In this document: positions 53,990 through 63,974 of the stretch, piece after piece
How the letters are laid out: each line of letters begins with the position of its first letter
Numbering within the stretch: position 1 is the stretch's first letter
Assembly (NCBI RefSeq): GCF_034930985.1
Contig: NZ_JAYGIM010000009.1
Coordinates: 1 to 64,000, forward strand
Source of the DNA: Arcicella lustrica
GTDB taxonomy: Bacteria; Bacteroidota; Bacteroidia; Cytophagales; Spirosomataceae
Direction: 5' to 3'
Length of the DNA stretch: 64,000 nucleotides
Program-made: the position numbers and the translations under genes
Notes under the pieces: generated by a model
What the model was told of the DNA's origin: nothing
Databases searched by the model: none
What the model saw: the letters and a program-made list of their open reading frames with translations, nothing else

Positions 53990-55111
53990 ATGTCTCAAGA
54001 AAAAAAAGAAACCTATTTTTCGCAATTAGATGGAGTACGCTTTTTAGCAGTAGCTTTGGTGTTGGTAGATCATTGGCTGACTGAGCGAAACCCATTTCCT
54101 TTAGGTCATCTTGGTGTAACAATGTTTTTTGTTTTGAGTGGATTTTTGATAACAAGAATTTTGATTCAAAGTAAATTGAAAGATGACCAGTTTGGAAGAA
54201 GTCATTGGTTTTCTGTAAAACAGTTTATCATTCGCCGAAGCATCAGGATTTTCCCCATTTACTTTTTGTCTATTTTTGCATTATATTATTTTGATGTTCC
54301 GCCCGTTCGTGAAACCCTCGTTTGGTGTCTTACTTACAGCACTAATTTATACATTGCTATCAATCAGCATTGGATGGGTACAATCGACCACCTTTGGTCT
54401 TTAGCTGTTGAGGAACAATATTATTTAGTTTTTCCTTATCTAATTCTTTTTCTTCCTACTCGCAATTATCTGAAATTGCTATGGATAATGATAGCCATTT
54501 CAATTGGGTTTAGACTTTACTTTTATTTTCAAGGAAGTCCTTGGTTAATTCAATATGTACTCATGCCCACAGCACTTGATTGTTTTGGTTTAGGAGGTTT
54601 AATGGCATATTATTTTACTTTTAAGAAGGAAGAAGTTTTCGAGAAAATTGCAAATGGAAGGTTTGTCATATTGAGTTTTATCGTTTATGCTATTTGTGTG
54701 ACTCTAACTCAAATCCAGCAAAAAGAAACACATCAGATTTATAATTTTGGAAACCTTGTTGCAGAAAGATTTCTTGCGGCTGTTTTCTGTTTTTTCCTGA
54801 TTGCTAAAGCTGTTGCAGGCTATTCTGGTTATGTAAAATGGTTTTTTGAAAACCCCGTTTGTCAATATTTAGGACGTATAAGCTATGGAATTTATTTATA
54901 CCATAATTTTGTCTATAATTATTATCATACACCACAGACGAGTATTGTATTGAGAGGCTTGCATAAAATTCAAAGGATTGCTCCTTACTTTACCCTTAAT
55001 TTAGGCTTTGAATTACTATATTTTCTGATGCTTACCGTAATTCTTGCAAGTTTGTCTTGGTATTGTGTAGAGAAACCAATCAATTATTTGAAAAAGTATT
55101 TTACTTATTAA
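53990..55111 (+). CDS. Acyltransferase-3 family membrane protein (OafA/YrhL-like)
   Basis: Starting at the ATG of MSQEKKETYFSQLDGVRF, the protein has 373 residues; a TTG seven codons upstream is less likely. About ten membrane segments are visible. The family marks are LDGVRFLAVALVLVDHW with the catalytic-type His, FFVLSGFLITRIL, RRSIRIFPIYF and SLAVEEQYYLVFP. Such proteins O-acetylate surface sugars or peptidoglycan. It begins a plus-strand block with a glycosyltransferase, UDP-galactopyranose mutase and an MBOAT acyltransferase, so the acceptor is probably a surface polysaccharide. Confidence 0.88.
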   Translation: MSQEKKETYFSQLDGVRFLAVALVLVDHWLTERNPFPLGHLGVTMFFVLSGFLITRILIQSKLKDDQFGRSHWFSVKQFIIRRSIRIFPIYFLSIFALYYFDVPPVRETLVWCLTYSTNLYIAINQHWMGTIDHLWSLAVEEQYYLVFPYLILFLPTRNYLKLLWIMIAISIGFRLYFYFQGSPWLIQYVLMPTALDCFGLGGLMAYYFTFKKEEVFEKIANGRFVILSFIVYAICVTLTQIQQKETHQIYNFGNLVAERFLAAVFCFFLIAKAVAGYSGYVKWFFENPVCQYLGRISYGIYLYHNFVYNYYHTPQTSIVLRGLHKIQRIAPYFTLNLGFELLYFLMLTVILASLSWYCVEKPINYLKKYFTY

Positions 55112-55204
55112 TTCATCAAAAAAAGCTTATTAATAATAAAGTATTAAACTAAAATCGGTTTTGTGCCTAGCTTTAGATATTTTTGTGGTTTGAAAGCTAA
55201 GCCT

Positions 55205-55300
55205 TATTGATATACTAAGTAAGAGCTGTGAATTGTAAGTGATGAGTTGGAATTTTAAAGTGCTGATTTATACTATATAATTCACAATACGACATCAACA
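55205..55300. repeat. Weak reiterated-word inverted repeat before the GT2 gene
   Basis: GTGAATTGTAAGTGATGAGTTGG-like sequence on the left and ATTCACAATACGACATCAACATCC on the right are partial inverted counterparts. Pairing is clearly poorer than at 17171-17308. The 257-base gap otherwise shows nothing I can name. Confidence 0.3.
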
Positions 55301-55368
55301 TCCTACTTAATGCTTTTTAGCTTTTTTTATTTTTAAATTCTTAATCTAGCTTTACCCCCAACAACTGA

Positions 55369-56109
55369 ATGAGTATCAAATTAGCGATTGTCATGCCTGC
55401 TTACAATGAACAGGATTGTATGGCTGAAGTAGTAAAAATCTGGTCGGATCTTTTAGACAGTGAATTTGCAACAGAAAATACTCGTCTTATTGTAGTGAAT
55501 GACGGTTCCAAAGATAATACTGGTGAAATTTTAGATGAATTAAAACCTATTTATCCTAAACTTGTTGTTGTTCATCAACCCAATGGAGGACATGGTAATG
55601 CCGTAGTTCATGCCTATCGTAAAGCTGTTGAATTAGGTGCTGAATATATTTTTCAAACAGATTCTGATGATCAATTTATTCCTGAAGATGTAAAATTAAT
55701 TTGGGAGAAGCGCCATCAATCTAAATTCATATTAGGTCATAGACAAGTACGACATGATGACCCGTTCAGATTATTGATTACTAGAATTTTAAGATATAGT
55801 ATGTTTTTTGTTTATGGTACTTTTATCATGGACTCAAATATTCCTTTTAGATTAATTGAAGGTAATTTCCTGAAGAAATTGTTAGCTCAATTACCAAATC
55901 CAGTGCCATTTGCTCCAAATATTTTTCTAGCAATTATGGCTAAAAAGGCTGGACAAGAATTATTCAATATTCCAATTGTTCACAAAGAAAGAGCTACTGG
56001 CGAAGTTTCAATCCGTAAAATGAAATTACTTAAAGTTTGTTGGCAATCGTTCAATGAATTATTAGATTTCCGTCTTACTCTTAATACTAAAATTAAAAAC
56101 TTGAAATAG
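55369..56109 (+). CDS. Family 2 glycosyltransferase
   Basis: A 246-residue GT-A fold enzyme. IVMPAYNEQDCMAEVV opens the nucleotide-binding part, VNDGSKDNTGEIL holds the first acidic motif, and QTDSDDQFIPED is the metal-binding DxD region. The C-terminal half has short hydrophobic stretches but no clear paired membrane anchor as in dolichyl-phosphate-mannose synthases with extensions. It is 15 bases upstream of glf and so probably uses or prepares the same glycan, possibly transferring to a lipid or growing polysaccharide. Donor sugar unknown. Confidence 0.88.
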   Translation: MSIKLAIVMPAYNEQDCMAEVVKIWSDLLDSEFATENTRLIVVNDGSKDNTGEILDELKPIYPKLVVVHQPNGGHGNAVVHAYRKAVELGAEYIFQTDSDDQFIPEDVKLIWEKRHQSKFILGHRQVRHDDPFRLLITRILRYSMFFVYGTFIMDSNIPFRLIEGNFLKKLLAQLPNPVPFAPNIFLAIMAKKAGQELFNIPIVHKERATGEVSIRKMKLLKVCWQSFNELLDFRLTLNTKIKNLK

Positions 56110-56124
56110 AACACCAGAGAAATT

Positions 56125-57228
56125 ATGAAACAATACGATTTTGTGATAGTTGGTGCTGGATTGTTTGGTGCTGTTTTTGCGCATGAGGCTAATAAAAGAG
56201 GCAAAAAATGTCTTGTAATTGATAAAAGAACTCACCTTGGCGGTAATATTTATTGTGAAGAAATAGAAGGTATCAATGTACATAAATATGGTGCGCATAT
56301 TTTTCATACCAACGATAAAGCCATTTGGGATTATGTAAATTCATTCGTTGAATTTAATCGTTATACCAACTCTCCATTGGCTAATTTTGAAGGTGAATTG
56401 TACAATCTACCTTTCAATATGAATACCTTTTATCAATTATGGAAAGTAAAAACACCTCAAGAGGCTCAAGATAAAATCAATGAGCAAGTAGCTGCTTCGG
56501 GCATTACTGACCCGCAAAATCTTGAAGAACAAGCAATTTCTTTAGTTGGTACAGATATTTACTATAAATTAATTAAAGGTTATACTGAAAAACAGTGGGG
56601 AAGAAAAGCGACTGAACTTCCTGCATTCATTATCAAAAGGCTGCCACTTAGGTTCACTTTTGATAATAATTACTTTAACGATAAATACCAAGGTATTCCG
56701 ATTGGTGGTTATAATAAATTGACAGAAGGTTTATTGGATGGAATAGAAGTAAAAACGTCAACAGATTTTTTTGCAAACCGGGAAGCATTTCAAGCAATTG
56801 CTGATAAAATTGTGTTTACGGGGCATATCGACGAGTATTATGATTATTGTTTTGGGAAATTAGAGTACAGAAGTTTACGTTTTGAAAATGAAGTACTCGA
56901 CCAAGAGAATTATCAAGGAAATGCCGTTGTCAACTACACCGAAGCACATATTCCTTTTACGAGAATCATTGAACACAAGCACTTTGAATTTGGTAAACAG
57001 CCTAAAACCGTAGTCACGAAAGAATATCCATGCGAATGGAATTCTGGAATGGAAGCGTATTATCCAATTAACGATGATAAAAATACGGAAATGTTCAAGC
57101 GGTATCGTACCTTGGCTTCTGAAGAAAAAGAAGTGATTTTTGGTGGTCGCTTGGCGGAATATAAGTATTATGATATGCACCAAGTGGTGGCTTCCGCTTT
57201 AGTGAGAGCGAAATCAATTTTTGGATAA
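56125..57228 (+). CDS. glf: UDP-galactopyranose mutase
   Basis: A 367-residue flavoenzyme converting UDP-galactopyranose to UDP-galactofuranose. It has the FAD motif VGAGLFGAVFAHEA at about 7-20, KRTHLGGNIY, the active-site-type GAHIFHTND, YTEKQWGRKATELP and, near the C-terminus, GGRLAEYKYYDMHQVV. Length is usual for bacterial Glf. This shows that the cell can make galactofuranose, presumably for the surface polysaccharide of this block. It sits between the GT2 and the 883-residue protein genes on what seems one transcript. Confidence 0.95.
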   Translation: MKQYDFVIVGAGLFGAVFAHEANKRGKKCLVIDKRTHLGGNIYCEEIEGINVHKYGAHIFHTNDKAIWDYVNSFVEFNRYTNSPLANFEGELYNLPFNMNTFYQLWKVKTPQEAQDKINEQVAASGITDPQNLEEQAISLVGTDIYYKLIKGYTEKQWGRKATELPAFIIKRLPLRFTFDNNYFNDKYQGIPIGGYNKLTEGLLDGIEVKTSTDFFANREAFQAIADKIVFTGHIDEYYDYCFGKLEYRSLRFENEVLDQENYQGNAVVNYTEAHIPFTRIIEHKHFEFGKQPKTVVTKEYPCEWNSGMEAYYPINDDKNTEMFKRYRTLASEEKEVIFGGRLAEYKYYDMHQVVASALVRAKSIFG

Positions 57229-57255
57229 TTCTTTGTCCATAAAAATGTTAAAACT

Positions 57256-59907
57256 ATGAAAAATAAGGCAATACTTTTCCTTGCAATAGCCATTTTAGGA
57301 ATAGCTACTTATCTTTTTTTTCAAAAGAAAAACCCTTATCTAAGTACATTAAAACGTTTTGTTCCTGATAATACTTTGTTATTATTGGAAACAAATGAGA
57401 TGAGGGATAACACAGAATCTCATGTTTTTGCTCAGATTCCTTTACTTTCTAGAGTTAAAAATCAATTTTATTTATTGCAAAAAATTGGACTTTCCAAAGA
57501 AGAGATTCAAGATTTAATTAAAGATAAAACCTTATATTTCGCCTTATTACCCGAAGCAAAAGAAGATTTAAATTACATTACTTATCTACCACTCAATCAA
57601 AATGATTCTGCTTTGGTGAGTAAAATCAAAAGACTTCAAGAAAATATTTCTGGTAGCAGAATAATCTATCATACCACTCGTGGACAAAGAATTGCTGAAG
57701 TAATAGATAATTCTACCAAATCGATTTTGTCTTTTTTTATTCAGAACGATATTATCATTTTTAGCTCTTCAAGTATTTTAATAGAAGAGGCAATTTTACC
57801 GAGTGAAAATTCATGGATTAATGAAATTTCAGCTACACTTACTCCGCAAACTGATTCAACAATCACTGCAACTCATTTCAACAAACAAGCGATTGCTAGA
57901 TTTATCAATAAAATTTCAGTTGATAAAAGTAAAATTGCCAAGCAGTTTGTCAATTTACTCTCCGATAATTTTACGGGTTTTCAGGCAGATGAATCTGTTG
58001 TTAAGGCGTTTGGCTTGCTGAAAGATGCCCATATTTTTGAAGGACAAAGTCCCAAAAAGCTGGAAAATTTAAGTATGATTCCTAATACTTCTTCTTTTTT
58101 ACTGCACATTCCTTTTGATAATACTGCCAAACTTGAAGAAAGTCTCCAACAATATTTCTCTAAAAATAAGGAGTTAAATGTTTTAAGAAATACAGTAAAA
58201 GCTGCTTTCAAGTTGAATTTTAGTGATATTTATCAAAATCTTGAAGGCGAAATTCTTTTAACAGGTTTTGACGAAGGCGATGAAACTTTCAACGGCAAAG
58301 CATTAATTTTAAGAAATAAATTACTCTTCGATATTTTAAAAAAGACTTCTATGGAAGTTTCTAAAGAAAAAAATGCCAATGTTGTAAGTGTTGAATATGG
58401 CGGTTATACTATTAAATCTTTAGGAATTAGAGAATTTCCGACGATGCTTTTTGGCGAATATTTTGCTGGATTTGAAGAATGTTATTTTACTGAATATAAA
58501 AACTATTTAATCATCACAAATAGTTTGTCGGCAATGCAAAGCTATTTATTGGCAATAAGTAAAGGAGATGTTTGGAGTAATTCTGCCAAAAATCAAGCAT
58601 TGGCTAAAAAGGCTAAAGCTTCAAATTTAGCCTTAATTTCAGAAACGAATCGTGCTTTATTAGGCTTTAAAAAATCTTTAGTGAATGCTTGGGCAAATAA
58701 ATTTACGGAGAATGAAAGCCAGTTGAACCGTATTACATTAAGTATTTTTGAAATACTTCAAGGCAAAACTGAACTTAGGTTGTTTAAGAATATCTCTTTG
58801 GTAGAATCTTCAAAGAAGTATTCAAATAAATGGATAAAACTGGTAAGTATTCAGGTTGATTCTTCTTCAAAACCTTTTTACTTTACCAATCCTTCAACCA
58901 AAAAACAAGAAACTTTTGTCCAAGGAACTGATAATCAAATTCACTATGTGAAAGCTGGTAAAAAAGTTTGGTCGTATCAATTATCGGGAAGAATTGTGGG
59001 TGAGATTAAAAATGTTAAAATTTTACCAAATAATCAGCAACAATTGTTGATAGCAAGTGCCAATAAAGTTTATATTCTTAGCAAGAATACTCAAGGATTT
59101 GAGGTGAAAACGATTCCAAATAACACGGGATTAGCCATTCATGATTTTATTATTTTTGATGCTGAGAATGATAAAAAGCAAAATCTGACACTTTTTTCTT
59201 CTAATTCAGCTTCCTTCAAAATTGATAAAACGTCGCTAACTTTAAGTGTACATTTTAAGCCAAAAAATGGTGCTCCACACATTTTACCGATTACAACTGT
59301 CATCATCAAAGGAGTTGAATATGCAATTTTGCTAAATAAAAAGGGAAAACTGACTTTACAAGATGCGAGTGGAAATGTGGCAAATGGTTTCCCGATTACA
59401 CTAAATCGTACTTTTAATGACCCTGCTTTATTGGAAGGTTCAAATGAAAGAATTCATATCAAATTACTTAGTGAAAATGGTGAATTATTTTCTGTGAACT
59501 TATCAGGTAAAATCGTTGAAAAGAAACAATTATTACGTCCAAATTTTGAAAGCAAATTTTTCCTTTGTGCCGACCAACGCAATACTGATTGGGTAATTAT
59601 GCGAAGTGATGGCAAGGATGTGACAGTAATTGATAAATCAGAAAGAGAAATGTTTACGATTAAAGAGGAAACATTTGGCGTAAAACGTTTGAAATATTAT
59701 AATTTGGGAGTTGGGGGTAAGTATTTTGCTTTGACGAACAGTTATACTACTTATCGCTTTTTCGATGAAAATGGAAGTTATGTTGGCGGAATGCCAATAA
59801 TTTCAACCTATCATCCAGTGCTTACTTATTCAGAATCGTATCAAAAATTAATCATTGACATCACAACGCCTGCTGCTTTAGAAAATTGGTCGGTGAAACT
59901 TCGTTAA
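57256..59907 (+). CDS. Membrane-anchored 883-residue protein, DUF3352-like plus C-terminal propeller-like region
   Basis: One N-terminal transmembrane helix (about 5-22) anchors a large periplasmic part. Residues of about 30-560 resemble the DUF3352-type fold by pattern (FVPDNTLLLLETNEM, then repeated sections ending in KNYLIITNSLSAMQSYL). From about 560, short strands such as GTDNQIHYVKAGKKVWSYQ and YAILLNKKGKLTLQDASGN look like PQQ/WD-type propeller blades. No catalytic residues are seen. The stop codon is one base before the ATG of the MBOAT gene, so co-translation is likely. It may assist polysaccharide export or acylation, which is inference from context only. Confidence 0.7.
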   Translation: MKNKAILFLAIAILGIATYLFFQKKNPYLSTLKRFVPDNTLLLLETNEMRDNTESHVFAQIPLLSRVKNQFYLLQKIGLSKEEIQDLIKDKTLYFALLPEAKEDLNYITYLPLNQNDSALVSKIKRLQENISGSRIIYHTTRGQRIAEVIDNSTKSILSFFIQNDIIIFSSSSILIEEAILPSENSWINEISATLTPQTDSTITATHFNKQAIARFINKISVDKSKIAKQFVNLLSDNFTGFQADESVVKAFGLLKDAHIFEGQSPKKLENLSMIPNTSSFLLHIPFDNTAKLEESLQQYFSKNKELNVLRNTVKAAFKLNFSDIYQNLEGEILLTGFDEGDETFNGKALILRNKLLFDILKKTSMEVSKEKNANVVSVEYGGYTIKSLGIREFPTMLFGEYFAGFEECYFTEYKNYLIITNSLSAMQSYLLAISKGDVWSNSAKNQALAKKAKASNLALISETNRALLGFKKSLVNAWANKFTENESQLNRITLSIFEILQGKTELRLFKNISLVESSKKYSNKWIKLVSIQVDSSSKPFYFTNPSTKKQETFVQGTDNQIHYVKAGKKVWSYQLSGRIVGEIKNVKILPNNQQQLLIASANKVYILSKNTQGFEVKTIPNNTGLAIHDFIIFDAENDKKQNLTLFSSNSASFKIDKTSLTLSVHFKPKNGAPHILPITTVIIKGVEYAILLNKKGKLTLQDASGNVANGFPITLNRTFNDPALLEGSNERIHIKLLSENGELFSVNLSGKIVEKKQLLRPNFESKFFLCADQRNTDWVIMRSDGKDVTVIDKSEREMFTIKEETFGVKRLKYYNLGVGGKYFALTNSYTTYRFFDENGSYVGGMPIISTYHPVLTYSESYQKLIIDITTPAALENWSVKLR

Positions 59908-59908
59908 T

Positions 59909-61312
59909 ATGCTTTTTAATTCTATTCATTTTTTAATCTTCTTTATCATTGTTACGCTTGGCTATTGGTCTTTGGGTTGGAATGGTCGCTGGCGATTATT
60001 ACTTTTTGCAAGTTGCTATTTCTACATGGTTTTTATGCCAATCTATATTTTAATACTGTTTTTTACGATTGTCATTGATTATTTTGCTGGAATTTATATA
60101 GAACAATCAAAAGGTTCGAACAGAAAATTATTGTTGATAGTTAGTTTAATATCAAATATTGGTATTCTTGGGATTTTCAAATATTATAACTTCTTCAATA
60201 CCAATATCTCTCATCTTTTGCATCTGATTGATGTTAGAAACCCAGCTCCATACCTCAAGATTTTACTACCAATTGGGCTTTCTTTCCATACTTTTCAGGC
60301 GATGAGTTATACTATTGAAGTATATCGTGGAAATCAAAAAGCAGAACGCCATTTTGGGATTTATGCACTTTATGTGATGTTTTACCCGCAATTGGTTGCT
60401 GGACCTATCGAAAGACCACAAAATGTTATTCATCAATTTTATGAAAAACATCAATTCAATTGGGAGAAAGCCAAAAGTGGATTGATGATGATGGCCTGGG
60501 GTTTATTTAAGAAAGTAGTGATTGCTGATAGATTGGCGATGGTTGTCGATTCGGCTTATAATAATCCTTCCGAAAAAAACGGATTGTCGCTTTTAGTGGC
60601 TACTTTTTTCTATACTTTTCAGATTTACTGTGACTTTTCTGGTTATTCAGAAATCGCTTTAGGTTCGGCTAGAGTAATGGGTTTTGAATTGATGGAAAAT
60701 TTTAAAAGTCCTTATTTTTCAAAATCAATTTCTGAATTTTGGCGTAGATGGCACATTTCACTTTCTACGTGGTTTCGTGACTATTTGTACATTCCTTTGG
60801 GTGGAAATAGAGTATCAGAATGGCGAAGATATTTTAACCAATTTATCGTTTTCATGGTCAGTGGTTTGTGGCATGGCGCTCAGTGGACGTTCGTAATTTG
60901 GGGTTCATTGCATGGTTTTTACTTGATTGTTGCTGCCGCTAGAAATAAGTATTTTCCAAAATTGACTTTACCCGACAATACTTTAGGAAAAGCGATTAAT
61001 CTTATTTCAACTTTTATTTTAGTGATGTTGGCTTGGGTATTTTTCAGAGCGAAAGATACCAGAGATGCTTTGTTGATTTTAAGAAAAATATCATTCTTTT
61101 CAATCAACGATTCGCTAGAATCACCACTGAATAATATCGAAATACTATTTTCATTGGGATTGATAGGATTATTACTTTGGAAAGAATTAAAATGTTTTTA
61201 TATCAATACCGAAAGTAATGTTAGATTTTACAGTTTAATCTCTTTGGTAATGATTTTAGTGTATTTCTTTGGAGTATTCAACACAAATAATTTTATCTAT
61301 TTTCAATTTTAA
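59909..61312 (+). CDS. MBOAT-family O-acyltransferase (AlgI-like)
   Basis: A 467-residue polytopic membrane protein with MBOAT marks: LLPIGLSFHTFQAMSYTIEVYRG, the catalytic-type His in SGLWHGAQWTFVIWGSLHG, and IPLGGNRVSEWRRYFNQ. AlgI/DltB proteins pass acyl groups across the membrane to polysaccharide acetylation enzymes. The next gene encodes an AlgX/AlgJ-type SGNH protein, the usual partner. The frame begins one base after the stop of the 883-residue protein. Acetylation of the block's polysaccharide is the likely role. Confidence 0.93.
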   Translation: MLFNSIHFLIFFIIVTLGYWSLGWNGRWRLLLFASCYFYMVFMPIYILILFFTIVIDYFAGIYIEQSKGSNRKLLLIVSLISNIGILGIFKYYNFFNTNISHLLHLIDVRNPAPYLKILLPIGLSFHTFQAMSYTIEVYRGNQKAERHFGIYALYVMFYPQLVAGPIERPQNVIHQFYEKHQFNWEKAKSGLMMMAWGLFKKVVIADRLAMVVDSAYNNPSEKNGLSLLVATFFYTFQIYCDFSGYSEIALGSARVMGFELMENFKSPYFSKSISEFWRRWHISLSTWFRDYLYIPLGGNRVSEWRRYFNQFIVFMVSGLWHGAQWTFVIWGSLHGFYLIVAAARNKYFPKLTLPDNTLGKAINLISTFILVMLAWVFFRAKDTRDALLILRKISFFSINDSLESPLNNIEILFSLGLIGLLLWKELKCFYINTESNVRFYSLISLVMILVYFFGVFNTNNFIYFQF

Positions 61313-61343
61313 ATAGGCTTTCAGAAATCGGATTTCAGCTTTC

Positions 61344-61480
61344 GGATGTCTGATTTTGGATTTCAGACTTCTGATGATATAAGAAATAAAACTAAAATCT
61401 GACATCCAAAAACCAATAATTTGGACTGAATATCTCCAAATGTTTAAGACCAAAATCAGAAATCCTAAATCCGACATCAC
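61344..61480. repeat. Reiterated-word inverted repeat between MBOAT and SGNH genes
   Basis: GGATGTCTGATTTTGGAT (61344-61361) pairs with GACCAAAATCAGAAATCC (61448-61465) at about 15 of 18 positions. It can alternatively pair with AAAATCTGACATCC (61394-61407) at 13 of 14. Flanks repeat words like GATTTCAG and AAATCC. It fills most of a 176-base gap inside a likely operon. Confidence 0.6.
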
Positions 61481-61488
61481 ATAGTTTT

Positions 61489-62529
61489 ATGTTAAAAAGT
61501 GCATTAAAATATACAGTTTTACTTCTTGCCATTTTCTTATGGTTGCAAGCTTACTTTCCTGTTATTTACTTCAATTCCAAATTATTTCCTGACGATTATC
61601 GTTTTGGAGATTTGTACCGCCTTTCATATTTACCTCAGTTTAAAGAGAGTACTACCGCTTGTTATGAAGAAGTAAAATCGTTAAAGAATGATACTTCTAA
61701 TGTCAATTTGTACATCATTGGGGATAGTTTTGCAGAAGAGGCGAGAGTCAATAAAACCGATTTTAATGCCAGTAAATATCTTTATACACACTGGGCAAAC
61801 GATGCCTATATTCAATTAGATGGTACAAAAAGGAATATTCTGATTTTAGAATCGGTAGAAAGAGCAGCCAAAGAACACCTTTCTGAAGATGTGGATAATT
61901 TTAGCATTGAAAAACCAGTAATTAATACAGAAAACCCAAACCTTACTTTTCGTAAAAAGATTGTTCAAGGATGGGAAAAAATCAGTCCAGTATTATTTCC
62001 ACCCGGAACAGAAGAACGACTAGAACATACGCTTTTCAATTACGATTTTTTTCTATGGTTTAGAGAATTAAAAGCGAAAATGAATTTAATTTTATTTGAT
62101 AGAATTGAGCCAAAAGTGATTCTTTCAAAAGATAAAAAGCATTTATATTACATGGAGGAAGCCGACAGCACGCATGGACGTTCAGCTTTTTTCCCAGTTA
62201 CCGATGCACTGATTGATACTTTTGTTACTCATGCAAATAGGAGTAGAGAAAAGTATTTAAAAGCAGGCTTTGATGAAGTTTACCTGTCAATTATTCCGAA
62301 TAAAGTAAGTGTACAATCGCCAGATTTAGGAAAATATAATCATTTAATTGAGCGAATTCAAACTCATCCAGCCTTAGAAGTGCCGATAATTGATACTTAT
62401 GATATTTTCAAGAAGACACCAGAAAAGTATTACTTAAAAAGCGATACACATTGGAATTGTACTGGAAGAAATGTTTGGTTAAATATTATTAATCAGCAGA
62501 TTATCGCTAAAAATAGTCAGAAAAAATAA
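61489..62529 (+). CDS. AlgX/AlgJ-like SGNH hydrolase-type protein
   Basis: A 346-residue protein with one N-terminal membrane or signal segment (about 7-24). YIIGDSFAEEARV contains the nucleophile-type Ser in the GDS motif and SDTHWNCTGRN near residue 321 the Asp-x-x-His pair of AlgX/AlgJ/DHHW proteins. These take acetyl groups delivered by an MBOAT protein and place them on exopolysaccharide in the periplasm. It follows the MBOAT gene directly, which supports the pairing. Overall similarity to AlgX is by motifs only. Confidence 0.8.
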   Translation: MLKSALKYTVLLLAIFLWLQAYFPVIYFNSKLFPDDYRFGDLYRLSYLPQFKESTTACYEEVKSLKNDTSNVNLYIIGDSFAEEARVNKTDFNASKYLYTHWANDAYIQLDGTKRNILILESVERAAKEHLSEDVDNFSIEKPVINTENPNLTFRKKIVQGWEKISPVLFPPGTEERLEHTLFNYDFFLWFRELKAKMNLILFDRIEPKVILSKDKKHLYYMEEADSTHGRSAFFPVTDALIDTFVTHANRSREKYLKAGFDEVYLSIIPNKVSVQSPDLGKYNHLIERIQTHPALEVPIIDTYDIFKKTPEKYYLKSDTHWNCTGRNVWLNIINQQIIAKNSQKK

Positions 62530-62585
62530 AGAGTCAAACTTTCGTCTGACTCCCATTTAGCGGTTATATAAAGTGGTTATAGCGA

Positions 62586-63170
62586 TTACAATAAAGTAAT
62601 AAAGCTCTTGATAACGGCTCCTAATCGAACGGCATCAAATATACGCTGTTCGCTAGCACCATGTGATTTTACTGAGGCTTCGTGTGAAGTAACACACATT
62701 TCACAACCATTAATCGCTGAAATGACTAAGCTCAATAATTCAAAGAATTCTTTGCCAAGCACAGGATTCATCATGATTGACATCCTAACGCCCGCAGGAA
62801 TATTGTTATAAGATTCCTTATCCATAAAATGGCGGAAACGGTACAATACATTGTTTGCATTCATCAAAGACACACAAGAAGCAACTTCTAACAGTTCTTT
62901 TTCTTCAGCACCTTTACTTTTTGCAAGCTCTTCCAATGCGCTAACCAAAGTACTTGATTTCTCGTTGATAGCTACAGATAAAGCTAACAAGATTGCTTCT
63001 TTTTCTTTCAAAGTTTGCGCTTTCAAAGCATTAGAAACATTGATTTTAAGATCTTTGATATAACGGTGGTCGGCTGCATTTAAGCGATCAAGGAATAGAC
63101 TTTCAAATGTTGAAGGAAGATTTACTTCTGCCAACAAATTATTTTTAGTTTCACTAACTGTTCCGAACAT
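62586..63170 (-). CDS. ahpD: AhpD-like carboxymuconolactone-decarboxylase-family alkylhydroperoxidase
   Basis: A 194-residue all-helical protein of the CMD/AhpD family. The redox motif is Cys156-x-x-Cys159 with His163 (GCEMCVTSHEASVKSHG), matching AhpD, which reduces AhpC using lipoamide-linked electrons. It is downstream of the peroxiredoxin gene on the same strand, beyond a hairpin that may reduce but not abolish read-through. The arrangement (AhpC, AhpD, divergent LysR gene) is like that of Mycobacterium. Confidence 0.85.
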   Translation of the reverse strand: MFGTVSETKNNLLAEVNLPSTFESLFLDRLNAADHRYIKDLKINVSNALKAQTLKEKEAILLALSVAINEKSSTLVSALEELAKSKGAEEKELLEVASCVSLMNANNVLYRFRHFMDKESYNNIPAGVRMSIMMNPVLGKEFFELLSLVISAINGCEMCVTSHEASVKSHGASEQRIFDAVRLGAVIKSFITLL

Positions 63171-63193
63171 GATTTTTATTTGGGGAGATGAAA

Positions 63194-63230
63194 ATTAAGA
63201 GGCTTTATTTAATCAATAAAGCCTCTTAAT
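63194..63230 (-). terminator. Hairpin between ahpC and ahpD
   Basis: A perfect 16-bp stem (63194-63209 with 63215-63230) with a 5-nt loop lies between the two genes. Read on the minus strand it is followed by a short U-run. It may make ahpD expression lower than ahpC. Confidence 0.75.
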
Positions 63231-63237
63231 CAGGAAA

Positions 63238-63780
63238 TTAAACTGATAAAGTTTCTTCGCCTTGTTTCCAGTTACAAGGACAAAGTTCGTCTGTTTGAAG
63301 TGCATCCAAAACTCTTAATACTTCGTCAACGTTACGACCAACTGATAAATCGTTAGCACATACCCAACGGATAATTCCTTGTGGGTCAACAATATAAGTA
63401 ACACGGTAAGCGATTTTTTCGTTTGCTTCTAAAATACCCAATTCTTCAGCTAAAGATTTAGAAGTATCAGCTAACATTGGGAATTTTAATCCACGAAGAT
63501 CATCGTGATTGTTTCTCCAAGCTAAGTGAACAAATTCAGAGTCAGTAGAAGCACCGATTAAGATAGCATCACGGTCAGAGAAATCATCATATTTTGCATT
63601 GAAAGCAGCAATTTCTGTAGGACAAACAAAAGTAAAATCTTTTGGCCACCAGAACATTACTAACCATTTGTCAGCATTTTTGTGGTCTTCAGAAGTAATA
63701 TCATAAAATTCTTTGCCTTTTTCAAGAGATACTACTGCTGTTTTTTGGAATTTTGGAAATGTTGAACCTAATGATAACAT
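63238..63780 (-). CDS. ahpC: AhpC-type peroxiredoxin
   Basis: A 180-residue thiol peroxidase which reduces H2O2 and organic peroxides. The peroxidatic Cys53 is in FTFVCPTE, with the Thr and Arg environment intact, and the C-terminal CPC (Cys167/Cys169 in ELCPCNWKQGEE) is the resolving pair of the AhpC type that works with AhpD. No AhpF gene is adjacent, in line with an AhpD-dependent system. It is divergent from a LysR-type gene whose N-terminus resembles OxyR, which probably regulates it through the 194-base gap. Confidence 0.93.
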   Translation of the reverse strand: MLSLGSTFPKFQKTAVVSLEKGKEFYDITSEDHKNADKWLVMFWWPKDFTFVCPTEIAAFNAKYDDFSDRDAILIGASTDSEFVHLAWRNNHDDLRGLKFPMLADTSKSLAEELGILEANEKIAYRVTYIVDPQGIIRWVCANDLSVGRNVDEVLRVLDALQTDELCPCNWKQGEETLSV

Positions 63781-63974
63781 GATTTTGTTGTTTTCTGTTT
63801 AAATTAAATATTGAAATTGTACAATTTTTATTTCTTTTTGAATGAAATTAAGTATTACTGTATTTGAAAAGTAATATTTATTTTTCTTTTACAAAGTTGC
63901 TCACTAATCTCTTTGTAAACAAATTGATAATATTGATATTTACATAGAGATTCTTTATAACTTCTTTTAAAAAC

